NCBI GenBank assembly: GCA_035641235.1
Contig: DASQUP010000115.1
Coordinates: 1-6,212, forward strand
Length of the DNA: 6,212 nucleotides
From: DASQUP01 sp035641235
Lineage (GTDB): Bacteria > Actinomycetota > CADDZG01 > WHSQ01
Direction: 5' to 3'
The translations under genes and the position numbers were made by a program. Below the pieces are notes generated by a model. The model was given only the letters and a program-made list of their open reading frames with translations, did no database searches and was not told the DNA's origin. How positions within the stretch are numbered: the stretch's first letter is position 1; each line of letters starts with the position of its first letter. Below are positions 1 to 5,943 of this stretch, piece by piece.

Positions 1-1159
1 CCCATGTCGTGGACCTGTCTCCGTCGGCCGCGAGATGGGCATCGTCTCCGTGCTCCCCTCCAGTTCCGTGGGGGTCGAAGTCGATGACCTCCTGAACGTC
101 AAGGGCTTTGCTGGTCCCTCCTCCACCGGACGCTCGCTGCCGGTCTCCACTCCCAGAGCCGGAGTCGTCGCCGAGGATGAAGGTTTGAAAGACGAACGCT
201 ACAAGCGCCGCGATGGCGGCGATGGCCAGCAACGCCCATCCCCACTTCAGGTCCAGTCCCGCGGCCGGAGGCCGAGGATCCGGCGCGCGGCGCTCGGATT
301 CGGGGGCCATAACACTGGTTGCTCCCCCATCAACGTCGGCGAGGGCGGTGGACATCGCGGCCGCCGATGGGAAACGATCGTCGGGGTCCTTGGCGAGAGC
401 GGTGAGAATGACGTTCTCGAGCCCTCGAGGGATTCCACCTCGGAGACCACGGGGAGGTGGGGGCTCCTCTCGCAGGTGCTGCATCGCCGTGACGATCTGA
501 GTGTCGCCGGTGAAGGGAGGCCGGCCCGTCAGCAGCTCGTACAAGACGATCCCGATTGAGTACAGATCAGATCGCGCGTCGGGTTCGAGGCCCTTCGCTT
601 GTTCGGGGGAGATGTATGTGACGGTTCCGAGAACCGCGCCGGTCGTTGTGAGGTCACCGCCGGCGAATGCGGCCTTGGCTATTCCGAAATCGGCCACCTT
701 TAGATTTCCGTCGTCGGTAATGAGGATGTTCGCCGGCTTGACATCTCGATGGACGATGCCGTGCTGGTGTGCATAGGCGAGCGCCTCGCAGACGATTCGC
801 CCAATGGCGGTGACACGGTCTGGATCCAGGGGACCCTCGGCGAGGAGTTGTCCCACGGTGCCTCGCCCGCAGAATTCCATGACAATGAAGTGTCGTTCGA
901 CGTCGTCGTCACCGCGATCTGAACCGGTGTCGTAAATCGCCACGATGTTTGGATGGGTGAGGCGCGCCGCCGACAGTGCCTCCCTGCGGAAGCGCTCGAG
1001 GAAGTCGTCGTCGCGCGACAGATTCTCGTGTAGGACCTTGACCGCCACCCGCCGGGCCAGAACCTCATCGTGTGCCCTGAAGACGGTCCCCATCCCCCCG
1101 CGCGCGATTTCGCTTTCGAGGGTGTACCGGTCGCCCAGCGTGATCAGTTGTGACGGCAT
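1..1159 (-). CDS. Receptor-type Ser/Thr protein kinase (PknB-like) with extracytoplasmic discoidin-like tail, C-terminus cut by window edge
   Basis: Membrane-anchored Hanks-type kinase that should phosphorylate Ser/Thr on cytoplasmic targets in response to an outside signal. The 386 visible residues read without interruption to position 2. The kinase domain spans about residues 12-275: glycine loop ARGGMG (19-24), ATP-binding Lys41, helix-C Glu60, HRDVKPAN (137-144) with catalytic Asp139, DFG (157-159), a Thr-rich activation segment (Thr171-173) and SPE (184-186). All catalytic residues are present, so it should be active. A basic/proline linker precedes one membrane helix (about 308-329), then a Gly/Ser/Asp-rich stretch and the motif VIDFDPHG...AADGDRSTTW (358-386), which resembles the start of the discoidin-like domain at the C-terminus of actinobacterial MviN. 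The ATG is 9 bases after the stop of the 121-residue gene and leaves the usual ~10 residues before the domain. Its ribosome site is weak, so translational coupling is likely. The remainder of the sensor domain lies outside the window. Confidence 0.93.
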   Translation of the reverse strand, partial: MPSQLITLGDRYTLESEIARGGMGTVFRAHDEVLARRVAVKVLHENLSRDDDFLERFRREALSAARLTHPNIVAIYDTGSDRGDDDVERHFIVMEFCGRGTVGQLLAEGPLDPDRVTAIGRIVCEALAYAHQHGIVHRDVKPANILITDDGNLKVADFGIAKAAFAGGDLTTTGAVLGTVTYISPEQAKGLEPDARSDLYSIGIVLYELLTGRPPFTGDTQIVTAMQHLREEPPPPRGLRGGIPRGLENVILTALAKDPDDRFPSAAAMSTALADVDGGATSVMAPESERRAPDPRPPAAGLDLKWGWALLAIAAIAALVAFVFQTFILGDDSGSGSGDRQRASGGGGTSKALDVQEVIDFDPHGTGGEHGDDAHLAADGDRSTTW

Positions 1160-1168
1160 GCAGCGATG

Positions 1169-1534
1169 CTACGAGGAACCTGCCCTAGCGTCTGCCGTCG
1201 CCCGTACCCAGTCCCGGAGCTGCTTGAATCGCCCGAACACGATCGTGTCGGCGGTGCGGCGAATCCGAACATGGACCGTGCCCTCCTCGCTCAGCTCGGC
1301 CTTCACCAGCTTGGCCCCGGCAGCGTCGGCAATGTCTTCTGCGGCGCTCGTTACCGCTCGGGCGTTGAAGGGATTGATCTCGCGGTTGGTGATGCCGGTG
1401 CCCAGGGACACCGCGATCTCGTCGGCCTTGCTGTCGAGGGTGAAGAAGTTGACTGCGATGGATCCCGCGTCGAAGAGCAGCAGCGCCACAACGGCAAAGA
1501 TGACAACCATTCGGACTAACCAACCGCTGATCAT
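1169..1534 (-). CDS. Small membrane-anchored hypothetical protein between murJ and the kinase
   Basis: I do not recognise a named family for this 121-residue protein. Residues 4-25 form one hydrophobic N-terminal segment (signal anchor or uncleaved signal). The rest is soluble and probably outside the membrane: a helix-like Ala/Asp-rich part (about 55-75), then a likely beta strand (VHVRIRR) and a basic C-terminus. The pattern of one N-terminal helix, an Ala-rich helix and a short beta region is loosely like TadE/TadG-type pseudopilins, but that is a weak resemblance. It is very probably a real gene: it fills the gap between murJ and the kinase on the same strand, its TAG stop lies 9 bases before the kinase ATG, and an in-frame purine-rich GGAACGAGAG sits just upstream of its ATG. 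An alternative start is Met9, which would shorten the cytoplasmic end. It is separated from murJ by 81 bases with no obvious terminator, so co-transcription with both neighbours is likely. Confidence 0.8.
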   Translation of the reverse strand: MISGWLVRMVVIFAVVALLLFDAGSIAVNFFTLDSKADEIAVSLGTGITNREINPFNARAVTSAAEDIADAAGAKLVKAELSEEGTVHVRIRRTADTIVFGRFKQLRDWVRATADARAGSS

Positions 1535-1615
1535 TTGGCTCTCGTTCCGTGACCGAGGACTAGTTCCTGCTCTCTATCGGCAAATATCGGCCGTGGGATC
1601 AGTTTCTTGAAACGT

Positions 1616-3208
1616 TTATTTGCGGCGCAGACGGCGCCCGACAAGGCCCCAGGCGTATTCCAATTCCTGGATGCCGAGCCGGTGGGCCAGCGCAAGGTAG
1701 GTGACCAATCCCAGCCCGATCGGAACTCCGAGGGCGATGAGCTCCTCCACCATTCCCGCCGGCCTGAGCCCACGTTCCGCCGCCACCGAGGCCGCCCACA
1801 CTACGAGGCCCATGGCGCCGGCGGCGACAAGTATCTTGGCCAGCGACTCCCAGATGCGCGGGAGATCCAGCCCTCCTACTCGGCGCGCGAGCGCTCGGGC
1901 CTGAAGCGTCACTCCGAAGATGTACGCGATAGCGTGCCCCGCCGCTAATCCCCGCACGCCGAACCACTGGAACATCGGGATGTTGACCGCGGTGTTCAAG
2001 GCAACGGCCCCGCAGTTGATCAGAAACGGAGTTTTTGTGTCCTGGAGTGCATAGAAGGCGCGCAGGAAGAGCTGGAACACCGAGAATGGCAGCAGCCCGA
2101 GAGTGAAGAGCTGGAGCACTCCTGCCACCAGTTGCGTGGATGCGCCGGTCATGATTCCGCGCTCGAGTAGGAAACGCACGATTGGCTCGCCCAGAACGAA
2201 ATACCCGACGGCCGCCGGGACGATCAACAAAGACGTGGTCCGGATGCCCAACGACAGGCGTTCCCGGTATTCGCTCCAACGTTCGTTGGTGGCGTGCTGA
2301 CTCATTCCCGGCAAGAGCGCAGTGAAGATCGACACGGCGAACAAGCTGTAGGGAAGAAGGAAGAAAGTGAAGGCATAGATGTAGGCGGAATAGCCTCCCT
2401 GCTGTGACTTGGCCAGGTACTGAACGATGAGGTACCCGATCTGATTCGCAACTACGTATCCGATAACAAAGACCGATAGCCGCGCGAGTTTCTTCACCGA
2501 GGGATGAGCCACCGAGAATGTGAGTCGGTAGTGTCCCAGGCCGCGCAGGAAAGGAATCTGCGCAATGGCCATGAGCACCACGCCGGCCGTGGTCCCGAGA
2601 CCAACGATCCACAGCTGCGACGAGGTGACCTCGTCGATACCCCCTACGTCGGGGTAGGCCTGATGGAAGGCTACGAAGACGGCGATCACAGCAAGGTTGT
2701 TGAGGATGGGCGTGTACATCGGCGCGGCGAATCTTTTGTGCGCGTTGAGAAGTCCGCCGGTTAGTGCTGTGAGCCCGTAGAAGATGATCTGAGGGATGAA
2801 GAGACGAAGCCAGAAGGTTGTTACTTCGTACTGATCTTGGGCCGTTTCAATCCCCGCAGGAGTATAGAAGCGCGCCAGCCACGGTGCTGTGAGTATGCCC
2901 AGCGCGGTGATGCCCATCAGCACCAACAGCGACACGTTGATTATGGCGCTGGCGACCTCCCACGCTTTATCCCGTCCCTCTTTGTCGAGCAACTCGACAA
3001 ATACCGGAACGAAAACGGAAGTGAGGATTCCTCCAAGGATCAGCTCATAGAGGATGTTGGGCGCGGTGTTTGCGTAGTTGTACGCATCCGCAAGCCTGTT
3101 CTCTACAACTCCGAAGACAGCGGCGATTGCGCCGAGTCTCAACAGACCCGTGGCGCGCGACAACACCGTGCCTATCGACATCGCCGCGGTTGACCGCGCG
3201 AGACTCAA
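1616..3208 (-). CDS. murJ: Lipid II flippase MurJ (MviN), TTG start
   Basis: Integral membrane protein of the MOP superfamily that moves the peptidoglycan precursor lipid II across the cytoplasmic membrane. The 530 residues contain hydrophobic segments throughout, consistent with about 14 helices, and the N-terminus (SLARSTA..SIGTVLSRATGLLR) is the classic MurJ start. Arg18 and Arg24 fall at the same numbers as the essential Arg18 and Arg24 of E. coli MurJ, and Asp41 aligns with Asp39; the later NILYEL replaces the E. coli NLLRR. This match supports the TTG start, which overlaps the upstream TGA as TTGA, over the internal ATG at residue 10. The length is that of a plain flippase: it ends with GRRLRRK right after the last helices and lacks the cytoplasmic pseudokinase and extracytoplasmic domain fused to mycobacterial MviN (Rv3910). 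The 4-base overlap with the DUF6049-like gene implies translational coupling. Confidence 0.96.
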   Translation of the reverse strand: MSLARSTAAMSIGTVLSRATGLLRLGAIAAVFGVVENRLADAYNYANTAPNILYELILGGILTSVFVPVFVELLDKEGRDKAWEVASAIINVSLLVLMGITALGILTAPWLARFYTPAGIETAQDQYEVTTFWLRLFIPQIIFYGLTALTGGLLNAHKRFAAPMYTPILNNLAVIAVFVAFHQAYPDVGGIDEVTSSQLWIVGLGTTAGVVLMAIAQIPFLRGLGHYRLTFSVAHPSVKKLARLSVFVIGYVVANQIGYLIVQYLAKSQQGGYSAYIYAFTFFLLPYSLFAVSIFTALLPGMSQHATNERWSEYRERLSLGIRTTSLLIVPAAVGYFVLGEPIVRFLLERGIMTGASTQLVAGVLQLFTLGLLPFSVFQLFLRAFYALQDTKTPFLINCGAVALNTAVNIPMFQWFGVRGLAAGHAIAYIFGVTLQARALARRVGGLDLPRIWESLAKILVAAGAMGLVVWAASVAAERGLRPAGMVEELIALGVPIGLGLVTYLALAHRLGIQELEYAWGLVGRRLRRK

Positions 3209-5328
3209 GTGGAACTCGTCCCGGCTTCGGCTCCGGACCGCTGTTTACGTCTTACTGCACGAACCGCATAGAACAAAATCAGAAAGGCCAGCGCGCCGAA
3301 CGTGATACCGAGCGCAATCGCGTTGAAATCGGTCGAGCGAACCCTGATCTGCTGCGCGTCGCCAATCGGGATTCCCTGAGGAGTGACGAGCTGCACATTC
3401 AGCAGGAAGATGCCGCTCGAGCGCGTTGTAACCGGCACGTTCAGGCGCTGCTGTTCAGCTGAGATCTCATAGGGTTCTGTCTCATTGAGATCGAGCTGCG
3501 TCGAGACAAGTTCCACGCCCGCCGTGATCGGGTAACCCGTGTCATTAACGACAAGGAACTGGAGTTCTCCCGTTCTCGAGGTGAGGGTTATCTCGTCGGG
3601 TCCCACGATCCGGACCTTGTCGAATTCGGAGTCCACCTTATCGGCAGCCGAGCGCGCGTAGGAGAGGCCTCGCTCGTGCTCGGTCCACCACGACTTGCTC
3701 TGGGCCACGAGAACATCTCGATGTAGACGCTTCACTAGCTCACCAGGTGGGTCGACTCCACGGAATTGCTCCACCCGTTCGCGCGCTCCGGCGATGATGT
3801 CGGGTGAGGGGTTGATCGGCTCGTCGGCGGGCGCCTCGAGCTGATTCCTAACCCGTCGCTCCGTGGAGTCTTGCCCTTGCAATCCCTCCGATGGCGTCCT
3901 GGTTGCAAGCCAGCGAGCGTTCGCCAGGCCGTTCACGAGAATGCGAGTGATCCGTGGACGCGGACTCCAGTTCTGCGGGACGGCGAAGGCCAGAACACGA
4001 TCCGGGCGGCCGGGCCACTCCTCTCTGATCATGGCCGTCTCGGCAAAGAACTGCTGCAGGTCGAGCCGGTCGTTCCCCGGCCTGGCCACTTGCCCGAGGC
4101 TCTGCTGCAGGTTCGTATCGAGGACGAAGCCGGTTCGAGAAGCCGTCTGTTCCGTGCGCACCTCGACGGGACAAAGGAAACTGGCCGCCTCGACCGGGCA
4201 CCCGGCGAGTTCGGGGTTCGACGGAGCGTCGAGGGAATCGGACGAAAAGACGAGGCTCGCTTCTCTGTCGGACAACTGTTCGAAGGTGATCTCGTCGATG
4301 CGGGCCGACGTCGGATACACCCAACCGGACTGCGGTATGTCGAGGACCTCCTCGACGACCTGCTCCCCAACCCTGAGCTGAGTATCGATGGCTTCGAACT
4401 CTGTCGCGATTGTGGGCAGGTCGGGGGCGGAGTAGGGGACGAGCATGTTTTGGACGCTCGGGCTGACCACGAGATCTCGCAACCTCTCCAGAAGGCCGGC
4501 GGCGGCCCGAGGCACGGGGTCGGATTGCCCAACTTTCTGGACTTCTCCATCGGCCAGCCGGTCGAATCCGTCCGCTAGGTCTGCGATCTCCTCCAGCAGC
4601 CGCGGGGTTGGCGCGAACCCGAAGTGGAATTCGTCACTTTGACTTTCCAAGACGTCGATGAGTCCTCTGATCCGACCCCCTTCCATCAGCGCATCTTCGA
4701 GGGGAAAACGCGCCTCCCCGTCGATCTCCTCGGAAGCAAAGGCGCTTCCCGGCCCCCGCCGCGGCCTCTCGTTCAACGTGATGATCGGAATCACATTCAG
4801 CCGCGGCGTATCGGCGGACGGGTAGTAGAGCAAGGGGGTGATGAGTGAGGCCTGGGGGATGGCCGATGCGTCGCGGAGCGTCACCTGGAGCGGGAACACG
4901 CCCGGCTCACCCTCGTCGTCGATGCTGGCCAGGTCCGAGACGGGATTGCGGACCCGGATGACCGCTGACTCTCCTGGCCCGAGCACGCGATCGGAGGAAA
5001 TCGGCAGCGGCAGCTGGCTAGATGCGATTTGGGTCAGACTGCCGGCCCCGAAGATGGTGCGCATGTCCGAGCGGGTTCGCACTTTTCGGAAGGCCGCCAC
5101 GACAAGATCGAACCCCTGTAGTTCGCCCGGCCCCTCGTTTACGACCCGCAGCCGAAGCCCCAGGGGATCGCCGGCTTCGTGCCAGACCGGCTGAGCCACG
5201 AGTTCCAGTCGCATCTGTGGGGTGGCTTGAGCGGAGGCCTTACCCAGGGGCAGCAACGCCGCCACGAGGCACGCGCCGAGAATCGCTGCCGGGTGCCGAA
5301 CGGGTCGGAAACGCATCGGGGCCAGCAT
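3205..5328 (-). CDS. Exported, C-terminally membrane-anchored DUF6049-like protein
   Basis: Large secreted protein of unknown biochemical function, typically encoded directly upstream of murJ in Actinomycetota (Rv3909 is the mycobacterial counterpart by position and architecture). The 707 residues start with a signal peptide: basic MRFRPVRH, hydrophobic core at 13-28, likely cleavage after ASA (33) or AQA (35). Near the C-terminus is one membrane helix (about 670-689) followed by a basic tail (VRRKQR), so the bulk faces outwards, anchored from the C-terminus. The mature N-terminal part looks like a beta-sandwich (LVAQPVWHEAGDPLGLRLRV) typical of cell-envelope proteins; a second beta region precedes the helix (VTTRSSGIFLLNVQLV). 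The first ATG is chosen; the ATG at residue 5 is equally possible, as neither has a good ribosome site. The conserved coupling to murJ suggests a role in wall synthesis at the outer face of the membrane, but this is inference; no catalytic motif is visible. Confidence 0.88.
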   Translation of the reverse strand: MLAPMRFRPVRHPAAILGACLVAALLPLGKASAQATPQMRLELVAQPVWHEAGDPLGLRLRVVNEGPGELQGFDLVVAAFRKVRTRSDMRTIFGAGSLTQIASSQLPLPISSDRVLGPGESAVIRVRNPVSDLASIDDEGEPGVFPLQVTLRDASAIPQASLITPLLYYPSADTPRLNVIPIITLNERPRRGPGSAFASEEIDGEARFPLEDALMEGGRIRGLIDVLESQSDEFHFGFAPTPRLLEEIADLADGFDRLADGEVQKVGQSDPVPRAAAGLLERLRDLVVSPSVQNMLVPYSAPDLPTIATEFEAIDTQLRVGEQVVEEVLDIPQSGWVYPTSARIDEITFEQLSDREASLVFSSDSLDAPSNPELAGCPVEAASFLCPVEVRTEQTASRTGFVLDTNLQQSLGQVARPGNDRLDLQQFFAETAMIREEWPGRPDRVLAFAVPQNWSPRPRITRILVNGLANARWLATRTPSEGLQGQDSTERRVRNQLEAPADEPINPSPDIIAGARERVEQFRGVDPPGELVKRLHRDVLVAQSKSWWTEHERGLSYARSAADKVDSEFDKVRIVGPDEITLTSRTGELQFLVVNDTGYPITAGVELVSTQLDLNETEPYEISAEQQRLNVPVTTRSSGIFLLNVQLVTPQGIPIGDAQQIRVRSTDFNAIALGITFGALAFLILFYAVRAVRRKQRSGAEAGTSST

Positions 5329-5384
5329 AAAGACCCGGGCGCCGAGACTCCCCGCGCGTCAGGCCCGGTCTCAGACGGCGTTTT

Positions 5385-5457
5385 CCGCCAAAAGCTGGCG
5401 AAATTCGGTGCTCAGGCGGGTCGTTGGCCGCCAAAAGTTGTCGAAAACGGACACTCA
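5385..5457. repeat. Two diverged copies of a ~30-base element, 43 bases apart
   Basis: CCGCCAAAAGCTGGCGAAAT... at 5385-5414 and CCGCCAAAAGTTGTCGAAAA... at 5428-5457 share 22 of 30 bases, counted by eye without gaps, including an identical first ten bases, an identical CGAAA and an identical CTCA at the end. The first copy contains the inverted repeat CGCCA-AAAGC-TGGCG, extendable to TTT/AAA with one bulge; the second has lost perfect pairing. A third CTCA occurs 41 bases before the first (5370-5373) but the rest does not match. It lies just upstream of the DUF6049-murJ operon, so it may be a tandem regulatory site or a remnant of a dispersed repeat. Confidence 0.6.
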
Positions 5458-5481
5458 CCCCGCCGCCGGGCCAGGAATGAC

Positions 5482-5511
5482 GATGACCGGCGCGCTGCGG
5501 CGCCGGTCATC
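5482..5511 (-). terminator. Perfect 12-bp hairpin downstream of the KGG gene, terminator-like
   Basis: GATGACCGGCGC (5482-5493) pairs perfectly with GCGCCGGTCATC (5500-5511) around a 6-base loop. It lies 39 bases beyond the stop of the minus-strand KGG gene and well before the start of the DUF6049-like gene, the place expected for a transcription terminator. No T-run follows the stem on the minus strand, so it would be a non-canonical terminator or an RNA-end-protecting structure; actinobacterial terminators often lack a good T-run. A repeat-type palindrome unrelated to termination is the alternative. Confidence 0.5.
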
Positions 5512-5549
5512 CCTAGGAAAGCTTTATTTAGCAGGTCGAGCGTCTGGGC

Positions 5550-5741
5550 TTACTTGGAGCCGCCCAGGCGGCCGATCTTCTGGTAGAACTCGGATCCGTA
5601 GCGGCGCTTGGTGGTCTCTCCGCCCTTCTTGCCCCCAATTCGGCCGATGCGGCCAAAGTGGTCCTCCCCGTAACGCTCCTTGGTGGTGCGACCCCCTTTG
5701 CGCCCAGCCTCGGCCCGACTCATCTTTCCTGGTGCCTCCAT
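5550..5741 (-). CDS. KGG-repeat small stress protein (GsiB/LEA-like)
   Basis: A 63-residue, highly hydrophilic, Gly/Lys/Arg-rich protein made almost entirely of two 24-residue repeats (14-37 and 38-61), each reading KGG-TTK-RYG...IGR-GG. This matches the KGG stress-induced repeat family (GsiB of Bacillus, plant group 1 LEA/Em proteins). Such proteins are thought to be disordered, to hold water and to protect cell components during drying, osmotic or nutrient stress; there is no enzymatic site. The ATG at 5741 is preceded by GGGGAGG with 7 bases of spacing, a strong ribosome site; an inner ATG at residue 7 also has AGGAAAG before it. A SigB/SigF-like promoter lies upstream and a hairpin downstream, so it looks like a one-gene transcription unit. 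The two repeats differ at DNA level, indicating an old duplication. Confidence 0.9.
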   Translation of the reverse strand: MEAPGKMSRAEAGRKGGRTTKERYGEDHFGRIGRIGGKKGGETTKRRYGSEFYQKIGRLGGSK

Positions 5742-5748
5742 GACGAGA

Positions 5749-5755
5749 CCTCCCC
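5749..5755 (-). promoter_or_regulatory. Ribosome binding site of the KGG gene
   Basis: GGGGAGG on the minus strand, 7 bases before the ATG at 5741. It is the clearest Shine-Dalgarno site in the window and fixes the longer of the two possible starts. Confidence 0.8.
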
Positions 5756-5784
5756 AAAACTGACAAAAGCGTCGTCCTGGCTAC

Positions 5785-5809
5785 CTACCCAGGCACATTC
5801 TGGGGAAAC
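5785..5809 (-). promoter_or_regulatory. SigB/SigF-type stress promoter for the KGG gene
   Basis: On the minus strand GTTT (5809-5806) is followed after exactly 15 bases by GGGTAG (5790-5785). The actinobacterial stress sigma factors (SigF of mycobacteria, SigB of Streptomyces) recognise GTTT-N15-17-GGGTA(T). A start about 7 bases past the -10 element would give a leader of roughly 37 bases with the GGGGAGG site near its end. The target is a stress-protein gene, which fits. The -10/start region also lies in the small inverted repeat CCTGG-N8-CCAGG (5776-5793). The match is by eye only. Confidence 0.6.
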
Positions 5810-5943
5810 AAGCAAGCCTTCCCGTCAATTAGCAACACTGTGCTCAACCGGCGACCCCGACATGCCGATTCTCTAGAGCGGGCCGCCGGGAGGTGATAGC
5901 CCGCCTGCCCAGCACCACGCTTTTTAGGGAGATGGCATACAAC

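Larger units (their letters stand above)
5742..5943. other. Divergent intergenic region between the KGG and PilT-like genes
   Basis: About 200 bases between two divergent genes. The right half of its minus strand carries the KGG promoter and ribosome site. The plus-strand half should carry the pilT promoter, but I see no clear -35/-10 pair. It contains GCGGGC (5878-5883) paired with GCCCGC (5899-5904), whose loop holds GGGAGG, and a competing pair CCGGCG (5848-5853) with CGCCGG (5884-5889). TTTTT at 5921-5925 and AGGGAG at 5926-5931 follow. This could be a structured leader, but I could not match it to a known riboswitch such as c-di-GMP class I. Confidence 0.35.

Noticed and set aside
1599..2612. 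Minus-strand 337-codon frame inside murJ
   Set aside because: It is an alternate frame of murJ, Arg/His/Gly-rich and without membrane helices, while the 530-codon frame is an unmistakable MurJ.
3863..4578. Long plus-strand open frames (172 and 235 codons) opposite the DUF6049-like gene
   Set aside because: They are antisense shadows of a GC-rich coding gene, with no ribosome site and low-complexity Arg/Ser/Pro composition.
5269..5328. Lipobox (LGAC, Cys20) in the DUF6049-like signal peptide
   Set aside because: The hydrophobic core continues past Cys20 and only about seven uncharged residues precede it, while ASA/AQA further on give a good ordinary signal peptidase site.
5240..5458. Minus-strand open frame of 72 codons across the repeat region and the start of the DUF6049-like gene
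   Set aside because: It starts at GTG within the repeat, has no ribosome site and overlaps the signal peptide coding region in another frame; its protein looks like random Arg/Pro-rich translation.
5779..5931. c-di-GMP class I or cobalamin riboswitch before pilT
   Set aside because: The conserved cores (GGTAGCGGGGTTACC-like receptor, or the B12 box GCCACTG) are absent on both strands.
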